Shown here: one piece after another, positions 1 through 8,482 of the stretch
Numbering within the stretch: the stretch's first letter is position 1
Layout: the number at the start of each line of letters is the position of its first letter
From: Leclercia sp. AS011
GTDB taxonomy: Bacteria; Pseudomonadota; Gammaproteobacteria; Enterobacterales; Enterobacteriaceae
Direction of reading: 5' to 3'
NCBI RefSeq assembly: GCF_037152535.1
Contig: NZ_JBBCMA010000001.1
Location: 1,240,001 to 1,304,000, forward strand
Length of the DNA stretch: 64,000 bases
Translations under genes and position numbers: made by a program
The notes under the pieces: generated by a model
Told to the model about the DNA's origin: nothing
Databases searched by the model: none
What the model saw: the letters and a program-made list of their open reading frames with translations, nothing else

Positions 1-746
1 GATTCCGCATAGAAGTAGTCATCAAACTGCACGCCATCCACCGGATAGCGCGACACCACTTCAGCCACGATGCTGGTGATCCACTCCCTGGCTTCCGGAA
101 TGCCTGGATCGAGGACATAGCGATCGCCTGCGGTGCGGATCCACTCCCGATGCAGAACAAACACGCTCGGCGGATTAAGCGACAGGGTGCGGTTCAGCTC
201 GGCGACCGTGCCGGGTTTAGTGTTAGTCGAGACGCGATAAGGGTTAAACCAGGCGTGGACCTTCATTCCGCGCTTGTGCGCTTCATCGAGCATAAACTGC
301 AGCGGGTCGTAGCCGGGATCCTCCCCAATTTTGCCGGTCAGCATATCCGACCATGGCAAAATCTTCGATGGCCACAGGGCGGTGCCGTCCGGTTTGACCT
401 GGAAGAACACGGTGTTGATCCCGAGGCTTTTCAGGTTATCCAGCTTATCGGTCAGGGCCTTTTGCTGCATGGCGATCCGCGATGCGGCAGGACGACCGTT
501 CACCGACGCCAGAGGGGGCCAGTCGAGACGAGAGACCGTCGTCAGCCAGACGCCGCGCACCGGTTCATGGCGCGCACTTTTATCCGGTAGCGGATGTTTC
601 GCCACCGGCGGAAGCGGGGTGACCAGCGATTTGGGCGGCGTAGAGCTGCAACTGACCAGCAATAGTGCCCAGGCGATCAGAGCGCCGGAGCGTTTAAGGT
701 GAGTGGCAAGCTGAGAATGACGTGAGCAGGCGATGATAGACTCCAT
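1..746 (-). CDS. digH: Glycosyl hydrolase DigH (YddW), lipoprotein, 3' end outside window
   Basis: Only the N-terminal ~248 codons are in the window; the gene runs off the left edge. The start ATG is at 744-746. A signal peptide ends in a lipobox (LLVSC, about residue 33), so it should be an outer-membrane or periplasm-facing lipoprotein. The following segment has the GHL10/DUF4015 features RGVWLTTVSRLDWPP, NTVFFQVKPDGTALWPSKI, HAWFNPYR and DGVQFDDYFY, which I recognise as matching E. coli DigH (YddW). The family cleaves glycan strands of denuded peptidoglycan after amidases have removed the stem peptides, aiding daughter-cell separation. The visible part is intact; the catalytic C-terminal half cannot be judged. 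Confidence 0.93.
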   Translation of the reverse strand, partial: MESIIACSRHSQLATHLKRSGALIAWALLLVSCSSTPPKSLVTPLPPVAKHPLPDKSARHEPVRGVWLTTVSRLDWPPLASVNGRPAASRIAMQQKALTDKLDNLKSLGINTVFFQVKPDGTALWPSKILPWSDMLTGKIGEDPGYDPLQFMLDEAHKRGMKVHAWFNPYRVSTNTKPGTVAELNRTLSLNPPSVFVLHREWIRTAGDRYVLDPGIPEAREWITSIVAEVVSRYPVDGVQFDDYFYAE

Positions 747-816
747 TTATACAGACGCCGGGAACATTTATTCTCGTTCTATTCGCAGGTAAGTCAATTC
801 TTAACGGTTATTGCAA

Positions 817-1353
817 CTATGCCATCAGCCGATAGTGCGACTGCACCAGACCCGACGGGAAGCTGCGGCTTGATAACAACCTCAAATCGATATCCTGGGG
901 CAGGGATCCGAACAGCGGTTTTCCTGAACCGAGCAGGACCGGAACGGTAGTGATCACCATATCGGCGACCAGGCCTTCGCGCAGAAACGACTGGATCACT
1001 TGCCCACCATCGATATAGACGCGCTGTACGTTCTGCGCTGCCAGGTCATTAAGTACTTCCTTTGGCGTATTGCGCGAGAACTGCACTTTGCCCTTCAGCG
1101 CCTCGGGCACCGGGGTATCGGCCAGCTGTCGGGAGAGCACCAGCACGGGCCGGTCGTAAGGCCATTCCTCAAAGGTCAGCACCTTCTCATAGCTCCCTCG
1201 GCCCATAACGATCCACTCTTTGTCCGCGATGAACGCCGTATAGCCATGATCTTCGCTCGGATCATCGCGCTGCAACAGCCAGCCGTTATCGCCATCCTGT
1301 CGGGCGATGTAACCATCAAGGCTGACCGCAATAAAAACGTGTGTGGTAATCAT
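817..1353 (-). CDS. Dihydrofolate reductase family protein (RibD C-terminal domain type)
   Basis: This 178-residue cytosolic protein is a single RibD C-terminal/DHFR-like domain. The N-terminus (FIAVSLDGYIAR) and the later YIDGGQVIQSFLREGLVADM and PVLLGSGKPLF segments are typical of the YwjB/YyaP group. Such proteins have an NADPH-binding fold and probably reduce an unidentified pterin- or pyrimidine-like substrate; true folate reduction is not implied. It stands alone, with a 70-bp gap to digH on the same strand and an AT-rich upstream region. The ATG start fits the family N-terminus exactly. The function is known only at family level. Confidence 0.85.
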   Translation of the reverse strand: MITTHVFIAVSLDGYIARQDGDNGWLLQRDDPSEDHGYTAFIADKEWIVMGRGSYEKVLTFEEWPYDRPVLVLSRQLADTPVPEALKGKVQFSRNTPKEVLNDLAAQNVQRVYIDGGQVIQSFLREGLVADMVITTVPVLLGSGKPLFGSLPQDIDLRLLSSRSFPSGLVQSHYRLMA

Positions 1354-1451
1354 TAGCTGCTCCGTATTCAGATTGCATAGTGCAAACTCCCGAGACGCTG
1401 CAGTATAACACCTGGGGCTTCAGGCTATTTAGCGGGAAAATTCGCTAATTG

Positions 1452-2891
1452 TTACTGCCTCAGGATCTGCTCCAGCGTGGCACCGATCGCCAGAATTTGC
1501 GCATCGCTGCCCGGCAAACCGTCTATCTCAATTCCCACCGGCAGCCCGCTGGTGGCACCCAACCCGACCGGCAGGGTCAGGCCCGGCAGTCGTGAGTTGC
1601 TGCCGGGATCCACATTGCGGATCAATCGGACAAAGTTTTCCCCTGAACTCACCTCGTCATTCGCCAGCGGGGCGACCACCGGTGAGGTGGGGAAGATCAG
1701 TCCGTCGAGCTGGTGGTCGTGGAACGTCTGTTCGTAGAGTGCCAGCAGTCGGCCAATGCCCTGCGAAACCGCCGCTTGGTACAGCGGCGCCAGCGGGACG
1801 GGGTTCCCGCTGCTGTCCGGGATCAGGCCCGGCACAATAGCGTGCTCAAAAATGGCGCGCACATCCGGGCTGGCGATGTGCTGCACGATATCCTCCAGCG
1901 TCAGCCCGGTTTCATGCGCCTGCAGATAGTCGATCAAATCGTGCTTGCCTTCGTGCATCACCACCGGGAAGGAGACAGCGGCGTTGGCCGCTTCAAGCCC
2001 GGGCAGTTCGACGTTAACCAGCGTTACCCCGGCATCCCGCAGCCTGGCGAGCACGGCGTGGGCCAGCTGGCTCACCTCGTCATCCAGCCCCTGCCAGAAA
2101 TAGTGCGCAATCCCGAGTCGAAGGGTTTGGGCGGGTTTAGGGGCTAAAATCTCGCCCCCGGCCATCAGACTGTCGAGCAGGGCGATATCCGCCACATTGC
2201 GTGCCATCGGGCCCGCGGTATCCCGGGTGTGGGAGATGGGGGTGATCCCCGCCTGGGAATAGCGCCCGGTGGTGGGACGAAAACCGACGCAGCCATTCAG
2301 GGCGCAGGGCTGACGCACCGACGCCCCGGTATCGGTGCCGATGGCCACCGGGGCCATGCCGGCGGCAACGGCCACCGCGCTGCCCGACGAGGATCCGCCC
2401 GCAATGCGGCTGACATCATGGGCATTGCGCACCCCTTTAATCGCAGGCGTGTGATACGCCGCGTTGTAGCCGGTAACGCCAAAGGCCAGTTCGTGCATGT
2501 TGCATTTGCCAATAATAATCGCCCCGGCGTCGATAAGGCGCTGGATCACCGGGGCGGTGGCGTTGGGCACAAAATTTTTCATGGCAGGCGTACCGGCGGT
2601 ATTGGGCAACCCGGCCACGTGAATATTGTCTTTCACCGCGACGGGAACACCGCCCAGCGGCAAGGGTGCACCGCCTGCTGCAAGGTGTTTATCCCAGGCT
2701 CTTGCCTGGGCCAGCGCCTGCTCGGCATTGACCGTAATAAAGGCGTTAAGGTGATCCTGAGCGTCGATGCGGGCCAGGCAGGCGCGAACCAGGGCTTCGC
2801 TCGATATCTTGCGGTCATTGATGAGCCGTGCCGCCTCGACAGCGGAGAGGGTATCCAGTGGTGCAGGGTTTGCGGGTGTTATTATTTTCAT
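1452..2891 (-). CDS. Amidase signature enzyme, indoleacetamide/mandelamide hydrolase-like
   Basis: The 479-residue protein belongs to the amidase signature family. The Ser-cisSer-Lys triad is visible: Lys in VAVKDNIH (about residue 82) and the serine-rich loop GGSSSGSAVAVAAG. The oxyanion-side segment GTDTGASVRQPCALNGCVGF resembles indoleacetamide hydrolases rather than GatA. No signal peptide is seen, so it should act in the cytosol, releasing ammonia from a carboxamide. The start was set at 2891, because the upstream ATG (2924) has no ribosome site and adds residues foreign to the family. It lies 80 bp downstream of a LuxR-type regulator on the same strand, which may control it. The substrate is unknown. 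Confidence 0.85.
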   Translation of the reverse strand: MKIITPANPAPLDTLSAVEAARLINDRKISSEALVRACLARIDAQDHLNAFITVNAEQALAQARAWDKHLAAGGAPLPLGGVPVAVKDNIHVAGLPNTAGTPAMKNFVPNATAPVIQRLIDAGAIIIGKCNMHELAFGVTGYNAAYHTPAIKGVRNAHDVSRIAGGSSSGSAVAVAAGMAPVAIGTDTGASVRQPCALNGCVGFRPTTGRYSQAGITPISHTRDTAGPMARNVADIALLDSLMAGGEILAPKPAQTLRLGIAHYFWQGLDDEVSQLAHAVLARLRDAGVTLVNVELPGLEAANAAVSFPVVMHEGKHDLIDYLQAHETGLTLEDIVQHIASPDVRAIFEHAIVPGLIPDSSGNPVPLAPLYQAAVSQGIGRLLALYEQTFHDHQLDGLIFPTSPVVAPLANDEVSSGENFVRLIRNVDPGSNSRLPGLTLPVGLGATSGLPVGIEIDGLPGSDAQILAIGATLEQILRQ

Positions 2892-2971
2892 GGGCTGTTT
2901 CCGGACAGGAGGTATCCGCAACATTTAGGCAAATCCGGAACCCGCCCGCCATCCTCAGGATTGAGGAGGCG

Positions 2972-3676
2972 TTAATGCCGGAGCCGGGAGGCCAGCTCCG
3001 TGCGGTTAGCGCAATTCAGCTTTTTAAGGGCGTGATTGAGATGGGTGCGAACGGTGGTGAAGCTGATGTTCAGCAGGCGGGCAACCTCTTTATCGCTCAG
3101 ACCTTTACTGACCAGGCTGACCACCTCCTGCTCGCGGGCGGTTAACGGCGGAAAATGATCACCTTTGGGCAGGGCTCTGGCAAACCAGGGCTCCAGCAAC
3201 TGTAGCAGGGCAATCTCCCGCGGCCCGAACGGTGGGGCACCTTTGGCCCGCCAGATGCGCAGATCGCCCACGTCTTCACCCTCACGCAAAAAATAGACAT
3301 TCACGCCGTGGTGCATCCCGCAAGGTTTCAGGAACTCATGGTAGAAGGGCGTCTGGAATAACTCGCGGGCAGGCATTACTTCATCCACCAGGGTCGGACG
3401 TTGCTTCGCCCGCAGCAGTGGGGTGATAGGGTCGATGTATTGCCAGGTGCTGGCATGCTCGCGCATCGCTTTATCATCGATGTTCCAGCTAACACCATGA
3501 TGTGAGGTTTGAGAGGCAGAGGACCAGATGCAGGATGCCGCAAAATCGGCCTGCAGCAGGGCGCAGACGTTTTCCAGCGTCTCCTGACGCAAGGCGCGGC
3601 TACCCTGGCCCGAGCCGAGTTGCCACAGGATGTGCGAGAACAGATGAAGCTCGTGTTGGCTTAACGGGGTCTCCAT
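2972..3676 (-). CDS. LuxR-family transcriptional regulator
   Basis: The chosen start (3674-3676) gives 234 residues and is preceded by AGGGAG about ten bases upstream; a longer frame begins at 3793 without a good ribosome site. The C-terminal ~65 residues are a canonical LuxR/FixJ helix-turn-helix (LTAREQEVVSLVSKGLSDKE ... TVRTHLNHALKKL). The N-terminal ~165 residues form no domain I can name; it is neither an autoinducer-binding domain with the usual tryptophans nor a response-regulator receiver. It probably senses a small molecule or partner and regulates the amidase gene directly downstream. The region before it contains a motif repeated elsewhere in the window (3748-3765). Confidence 0.82.
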   Translation of the reverse strand: METPLSQHELHLFSHILWQLGSGQGSRALRQETLENVCALLQADFAASCIWSSASQTSHHGVSWNIDDKAMREHASTWQYIDPITPLLRAKQRPTLVDEVMPARELFQTPFYHEFLKPCGMHHGVNVYFLREGEDVGDLRIWRAKGAPPFGPREIALLQLLEPWFARALPKGDHFPPLTAREQEVVSLVSKGLSDKEVARLLNISFTTVRTHLNHALKKLNCANRTELASRLRH

Positions 3677-3747
3677 GCCGGATGGTCTCCCTGCGGTTTT
3701 GTGCCAGTGAGTGTAGAACAGGCCTGACCCAGCGCCAGAATTATTTA

Positions 3748-3765
3748 TAGTTACAACACACAATA
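3748..3765 (+). repeat. Intergenic motif copy 1 (TAGTTACAACAYACAATA)
   Basis: The sequence TAGTTACAACACACAATA lies upstream of the LuxR-type gene. It matches 17 of 18 bases of the copy at 8305-8322, and its first ten bases recur in reverse complement at 45683-45696. All copies are in A+T-rich intergenic DNA. The function is not known; it may be a regulator site or part of a dispersed repeat. Confidence 0.5.
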
Positions 3766-3900
3766 AACTTATAACATCATGACACCTCAACATGGTGCCC
3801 GTTTATCTTTGCCTGGCAGGGAGCGGGGGCCGCTCGTCGCCGTTTGCGAACAATACGTTAACGCAAACGGCGACGACTGAACAGGTTAATGAGTTAACCG

Positions 3901-6900
3901 TCAGGAAACAGAATGCCGGTAAGCGGAACCCCGGACTTTCTCAACGGCCACTTTCCCGGCGATAAAGGCGTGGTCCGAATTGTAATATTCCCATTCGCTG
4001 TAGCGTCCGGCCAGGGTGATGCCGTGCAGCAGCAGCCATTTGCGGATCGTCTCCACGTTCTCCTTCCGGCTCTGATCGTAGATCACGTAGGCGTAGGGGA
4101 TATCGATTTGGTTGGCGGTGATAATCTCATCCTCTGCCGAAATGATCCCGGATTCAATGCACTCCTTAATGCAGCGGTCGATCAGCGCCTGGCCGTCCAC
4201 CGGCAGCGGTTTATCCGGCGAGTAACTGATTTCACAGGTCAGGCCGCAGCCGCCCGGCGGGCTGCAGAAGGGGCTGGCGTTACCCTGAACGAAAATGCGG
4301 TGGAATATTGTCTTACCGGCGTAATAGATCCAGTGTTTGTCGGTCAGATTGTCGCGGCCAATCCCCAGATTGACGCAGCGCACGGAGACGTGGCGCAGGC
4401 CTTTCGCCGCCTTGCGCACCTCAGGCGGCACTTCGTCCCCCATCAGGCGAATCAACTCCGGCAGCACCAGGGTGCTGATCAGCTGCTCATAGCGGTACTG
4501 ACGCCCGTCAGCGAGGGCAACAATATGTTGATTGGCATAGATTTTACTCACCTCAGCCCCGGTCTCGATCCGCCCCTTAATATGCGGTAAGAACCCGTTC
4601 ATCAGCGCCTGGAAACCGCCCTGCAGCGGATAGCCGAAGCGTGCATTGGGGCCCATCGGCTTCGCGGTCTCGTTCAGCGCGCCGTCGATAATTTGCTCCA
4701 GGTCGGGCAGGGGAACACGGCCACCCAGCCAGGACGTTTCCATTTCCGATAGTGGCACCGTCCATAACTTTTTATTGTAGGGGATGGCGAAATGGCGGGC
4801 GATCCCCTTGCCCCAGGTCTCATAGATGAAAGCTTCAAAGCTGCCTTTTTTCGGCGTGCTTTCTGCCGCGTCGGCGCTGATGTAATCCGGCACCGCGCCA
4901 TCGGCACAGCAGTCGTGATGCTGCTTACCAGTGGCGGTCTTTCCGGTGCAGGCCGGGGTCATGCTTTGCACCCCGGAGCCAGTGCCGTAGCGCGCCTCGA
5001 TGGCACCCAGGATGCACTCTTTGACCACCGTGGCGGGCAGCCCGTAAAGTGAACCCTGGAAGGGGTAGCGGGTATAAACGCCGTCGGTATAGACCCAGGC
5101 TTCGCGGACCTGCCAGTGGATATTGTCGCCCAGCAAGGTTTTGTACAGGGCCAGCACCTCTTCGTCAGCGGAAAACATAATGTGGCCCGCATAATCAAAG
5201 GTAAAACCTTTGTCCTGAATGGAGCGACACAGCCCCCCGACGGTGGCATTACGCTCAAGGAGGATTGCCCCTTCGCCATAGTGGTAGGCCGCGCTCAGCC
5301 CGGTTGGCCCGGCACCGAGGATCACACATTTCTGGGCTTCCGCGCGGGTCGCTTTCGGGGGGATCAGGCGTAAAACCGGCTCGTCAGCGGCTTCGTCTGG
5401 GCTGATATCCACGGCGTTGACCGTCGCGGCGGAGGCATCCAGATAGCGTGAGAAAGCGTTCTCAATCAACTCGTGCATGCTCTGCACGGTTTTATCCCAG
5501 GAGGTGTTAGCGATAATACGCTGCATCGACTGCTGCTGCGCTTTTCGGGCTTCCTCTGGCAGCGCCAGCGCCTGTTCGCAGGCAGCGATAAAAGCGGCAT
5601 GGTCGTGAGCAACGGCCACAACGTGGCTATAAGGTTTTTCAACATCGGCAATGGCGGTGCTGACCACCGGTAGCTGCGCGGCCATATACTCGAGCACTTT
5701 CGTCGGGCTAATGAAACGCGTGGATTCATTCAGCGCGAACGGCATCAGGCAAACATCCCAGCCAGCAAGGAACTGGGGCAACGCCTGATAAGGCTGCATG
5801 CCGGGATAGTGGATGTTGCTGCGTCTGGGCAGGGTGGCGAGATCGATTTTCACCACCGGGCCGACCATTACGATTTGCCACTCCGGATGTGAGTCCGCCA
5901 GGGCGGCAATCAGCGATAAATCCATGCGTTCGTCAATAACGCCGTAATACCCAAGGCGCGGATGGGGGATCTCGTCCTGCAGCGGGTGGTGATTCGCCCG
6001 ATCCAGCGCCTGTTCAAAATGCACCGCATCGACGCTGCTGGCAAAACAGTGAATGTTCGGGTGGCGTCCTTTTCGCGCCTCGTACAGGCTGGGGCCGCCG
6101 GTAAAGACAATATCCGCCCGGGTCAGCAGGGCTGACTCACGTTGCAAAAGCTGGCGGGGGGCTTTCTCAAAGGCAGCCAGTTCATCCATGCAGTCGTAAA
6201 TCACCACCGCCGGGGTAAATACCTTCAACAGGGGAAGCGCCATCGGCGTATAGAACCAGACCACCGGGGTTTCGTCCGCTTCCCGTAGGTCCGTCAGCAG
6301 CGTTTCCAGAAAGGCAATCTGCTCATCGTGGAACCCCGGCGCCGTTGACGGCGTGTGCGGCTGAACCACGGTAACATTGGGGGCGGGCTGAGTGAGTTTC
6401 AGCTCAGGTTTATCCGCGGAATAGAGCGGCTCCTCGATAAAGACAATGTGATAGTGCTGGGCAAGACGTGTCATCAGATGCTGTGGACGCTGAAAGACGA
6501 AGTCCCAGCGCAGGTGACTAAAAACATATATTTTTTTCATATCTGATACCTCTGTGCCGGTGCAGGTAAAGGCGCCTGATGGCTGTTGAAAACGAGTCAG
6601 CCGGAGCTGGGTTTGCTCAAGCGCGTGTGCGTAAAGGGTATTAAGATGTCGCTCTTTATCGGGGGTGATGTCCCACAAACCGCAGTGATGCCAGACAGCA
6701 CAGTTTTCCCAGTCGGGGCGGTCAATAATGGGGTAAAGGCAAATCCCGGAGAGCTCAACGCCAGCCAGTTGCGCCTGAGCAACCTCAGAGGCGACATCGT
6801 TAATCCAGGCTCCGCGTCCACTGCCGACATGGCTTGTTTCGGCAAGCAGGATGGGGCGGTGATAGCGTACATAAAGCTCCTGCAACATCTCGTGTAACCG

Positions 6901-7704
6901 TCGTCGTCGACGATCGCCAAGATGCCAGGGGAGGCGCTGGTTGTTTCCCGTTATCCACTGGTTGTCGTGGTAGTAATTGGCGCCGATCAGATCCAGATAG
7001 CGCGGATGACCACCCAGCTCCGGCTCATGCCGTCCCGCTAACATATCCCACGCCTGGAACTGAGCCGTGCGTAACGCCTCGGTTTCCTGTCTGGTCGTGG
7101 GGTCGTCGTCGGGGGAAATCAGATGGACAATGGGATCGCAGTGCAAAATTCTGGCCCGCGGATCGGCGGCCCAGATGGCGTCGCAGGCGGCGATGGCAGC
7201 CCGAACCAGCTGCCGTTTGCTCTGCATGCTGTCCACTGCTTCGGGCAGGGCGGCAGGAAACAGGCCTACGGCAATCCCCCAGGCGGTAAAGGAGATCTCG
7301 TTGACCGGGGAATAGACCGGCGGCTCCCGATACAAGGGGCGCAAAAAGGCGGCCAGCGCGCCGCACAGCCTGGCAAAACGCGTGACAAACGCCTCGGAGA
7401 AAAAATCGACATCGTCCGGCCAGCCGTAATGGCAAATCGTCCAGCAGATCTGAATACCATTCTCCTTTGCCGAGGCCATTTTTGCGGCCACGGCGGAAAA
7501 ATCATAACCCTCTGGTTTATCCGTAACTCGCCAGCCGACGCTCTCCCTCACCGTGGCGATATTAAAAGGGCGGAGCGCCCTGTAATCGTCGTGATGTCTG
7601 CTGTCATGACCCGTTTCGTGATCCATCGACAGGGCATGGCCCTGCCGCGTAACAAAATCCGCACCCTCAAACCCCGCTTGCCAGAATGAGTTAAAAATAG
7701 CCAT
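3901..7704 (-). CDS. Three-module protein: GH-A glycosidase, glycosyltransferase, UGM-like flavoprotein
   Basis: A single uninterrupted 1267-codon frame. Residues 1-388 are a clan GH-A (GH1-like) barrel, with likely acid/base Glu in PVNEIS and nucleophile Glu in LLAETSHVG. Residues 389 to about 770 start with MKKIYVFSHLRWDFVFQRPQ and form a GT-B glycosyltransferase of the type that begins with RPQHLM and ends with a P-loop-like SPTKVLEYMA donor site. Residues 790-1267 are an FAD oxidoreductase resembling UDP-galactopyranose mutase or protoporphyrinogen oxidase (GAGPTGLSAAY, VGGLCRSI). Residues 906-953 are an extra Ser/Thr/Cys-containing segment. No signal peptide or membrane helix is seen, so all three are presumably cytosolic. 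Together they suggest synthesis and trimming of a glycan or glycoside containing a rearranged sugar; the product is unknown. GGGAGC precedes the ATG. Confidence 0.8.
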   Translation of the reverse strand: MAIFNSFWQAGFEGADFVTRQGHALSMDHETGHDSRHHDDYRALRPFNIATVRESVGWRVTDKPEGYDFSAVAAKMASAKENGIQICWTICHYGWPDDVDFFSEAFVTRFARLCGALAAFLRPLYREPPVYSPVNEISFTAWGIAVGLFPAALPEAVDSMQSKRQLVRAAIAACDAIWAADPRARILHCDPIVHLISPDDDPTTRQETEALRTAQFQAWDMLAGRHEPELGGHPRYLDLIGANYYHDNQWITGNNQRLPWHLGDRRRRRLHEMLQELYVRYHRPILLAETSHVGSGRGAWINDVASEVAQAQLAGVELSGICLYPIIDRPDWENCAVWHHCGLWDITPDKERHLNTLYAHALEQTQLRLTRFQQPSGAFTCTGTEVSDMKKIYVFSHLRWDFVFQRPQHLMTRLAQHYHIVFIEEPLYSADKPELKLTQPAPNVTVVQPHTPSTAPGFHDEQIAFLETLLTDLREADETPVVWFYTPMALPLLKVFTPAVVIYDCMDELAAFEKAPRQLLQRESALLTRADIVFTGGPSLYEARKGRHPNIHCFASSVDAVHFEQALDRANHHPLQDEIPHPRLGYYGVIDERMDLSLIAALADSHPEWQIVMVGPVVKIDLATLPRRSNIHYPGMQPYQALPQFLAGWDVCLMPFALNESTRFISPTKVLEYMAAQLPVVSTAIADVEKPYSHVVAVAHDHAAFIAACEQALALPEEARKAQQQSMQRIIANTSWDKTVQSMHELIENAFSRYLDASAATVNAVDISPDEAADEPVLRLIPPKATRAEAQKCVILGAGPTGLSAAYHYGEGAILLERNATVGGLCRSIQDKGFTFDYAGHIMFSADEEVLALYKTLLGDNIHWQVREAWVYTDGVYTRYPFQGSLYGLPATVVKECILGAIEARYGTGSGVQSMTPACTGKTATGKQHHDCCADGAVPDYISADAAESTPKKGSFEAFIYETWGKGIARHFAIPYNKKLWTVPLSEMETSWLGGRVPLPDLEQIIDGALNETAKPMGPNARFGYPLQGGFQALMNGFLPHIKGRIETGAEVSKIYANQHIVALADGRQYRYEQLISTLVLPELIRLMGDEVPPEVRKAAKGLRHVSVRCVNLGIGRDNLTDKHWIYYAGKTIFHRIFVQGNASPFCSPPGGCGLTCEISYSPDKPLPVDGQALIDRCIKECIESGIISAEDEIITANQIDIPYAYVIYDQSRKENVETIRKWLLLHGITLAGRYSEWEYYNSDHAFIAGKVAVEKVRGSAYRHSVS
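6538..6560 (-). promoter_or_regulatory. Internal ribosome site and ATG at the glycosidase/glycosyltransferase junction
   Basis: Inside the long frame, codon 389 is an ATG (6538-6540) preceded by AGAGGTATCAGAT, a good Shine-Dalgarno at 8-base spacing. The protein downstream begins exactly like a stand-alone glycosyltransferase (MKKIYVFSHL). This suggests the two modules were once separate genes and that translation may still start here. Confidence 0.5.
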
Positions 7705-8401
7705 CTCACTGCTCCCGTATGGATAGTGTTTATTAATAAAAAACGGCCTGGTATTAAAATGGGGGAAATAAATAATCGCTCTACGGTTCTCTGTCCGGCA
7801 GAATAATTAATTGCTCACGTCTGTTTACATCGCAATCATGCATGCTTATTTCCTCCACGCATTTTATTAAAGGCGGAATAAAGTCAAAAAAACACCACCC
7901 GGAAGTACCAGGTTTGTTTCAACATCCCTTGCAGAAATAGGTGCGAACCACATTTACCGTGCTCTTATCCTTAAATCATAGTCGGAAACACTGATGAACA
8001 GCGGCGTCTTTTCACCAGGCTTCTGCTTCGTTCTTTAAAAAGATGATTAAAATCATTGGGCGATAGCGGTGCTTTTTTTACGGGTGACGCTTCGTTTAAG
8101 CGACATTATTTTTTATTTTTCGCATAAAGCAGGGAAGGCCGCTACGTTAGTTTCCCGCACGCCGAGGAGTTAAATGGCGTAATTAACGAACCGGCAATTG
8201 TGCTGGACTTCATACTTTTATTTTTAAATTTGCTTTGGCGGAGAAAATACAAAAGCCGAGACCTTTACCCAAGAGGAAATAACCCAGGATAATATAAATA
8301 TATGTAGTTACAACATACAATACAACCTTCTTTATAATCCACTTCAGCACCGTGCACAGTACCTCTGTCTGACAGAAAGAAAGGTCAAAAACAGACGCGT
8401 T
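7705..8401. other. Long A+T-rich intergenic region between the three-module gene and hipBA
   Basis: About 700 bp without a credible gene on either strand, visibly richer in A+T than the flanks. It should contain the promoter of the minus-strand three-module gene, but no promoter, ops/JUMPstart element or Fur/LexA site could be fixed. One short hairpin (8088-8102, CGCTT/AAGCG) before a T-rich stretch and the repeated motif at 8305-8322 are the only structures noticed. Confidence 0.6.
8305..8322 (+). repeat. Intergenic motif copy 2 (TAGTTACAACATACAATA)
   Basis: Second copy of the motif at 3748-3765, here about 100 bp upstream of the hipB operators. Its first 14 bases are identical to the reverse complement of 45683-45696. 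Confidence 0.5.
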
Positions 8402-8419
8402 TATCCTTTGTAGGGGTTA
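8402..8419 (+). promoter_or_regulatory. HipB operator O1
   Basis: TATCCTTTGTAGGGGTTA fits the known HipB consensus TATCC-N8-GGATA, with the right half degenerate (GGTTA). It is the outermost of four sites whose centres are exactly 27 bp apart. Confidence 0.75.
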
Positions 8420-8421
8420 AT

Positions 8422-8450
8422 TTGCACTTATCCCCTGGAGGGGTTATTCT
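8422..8450 (+). promoter_or_regulatory. Probable sigma70 promoter of hipBA
   Basis: A -35 TTGCAC (8422-8427) and a -10 TATTCT (8445-8450) are separated by 17 bp. Operator O2 fills the spacer, so a bound HipB dimer would exclude RNA polymerase. Transcription would begin near 8457, inside O3. Confidence 0.65.
8429..8446 (+). promoter_or_regulatory. HipB operator O2
   Basis: TATCCCCTGGAGGGGTTA fits TATCC-N8-GG(A/T)TA and lies in the -35/-10 spacer of the putative promoter. Confidence 0.8.
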
Positions 8451-8455
8451 CATTT

Positions 8456-8473
8456 TATCCCCTATAGGGGATT
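8456..8473 (+). promoter_or_regulatory. HipB operator O3
   Basis: TATCCCCTATAGGGGATT is a nearly perfect palindrome with the HipB half-sites, placed at the predicted transcription start. Confidence 0.85.
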
Positions 8474-8482
8474 TTCTCTACA

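Noticed and set aside
2229..2975. A 248-codon plus-strand frame opposite the amidase gene
   Set aside because: It is an antisense shadow of a GC-rich gene; composition is low-complexity Gly/Arg/His and no domain is visible.
8041..8125. Small RNA gene ending in the T-rich stretch near 8110
   Set aside because: Only a 5-bp stem (CGCTT/AAGCG) precedes the T-rich sequence, and no promoter could be placed.
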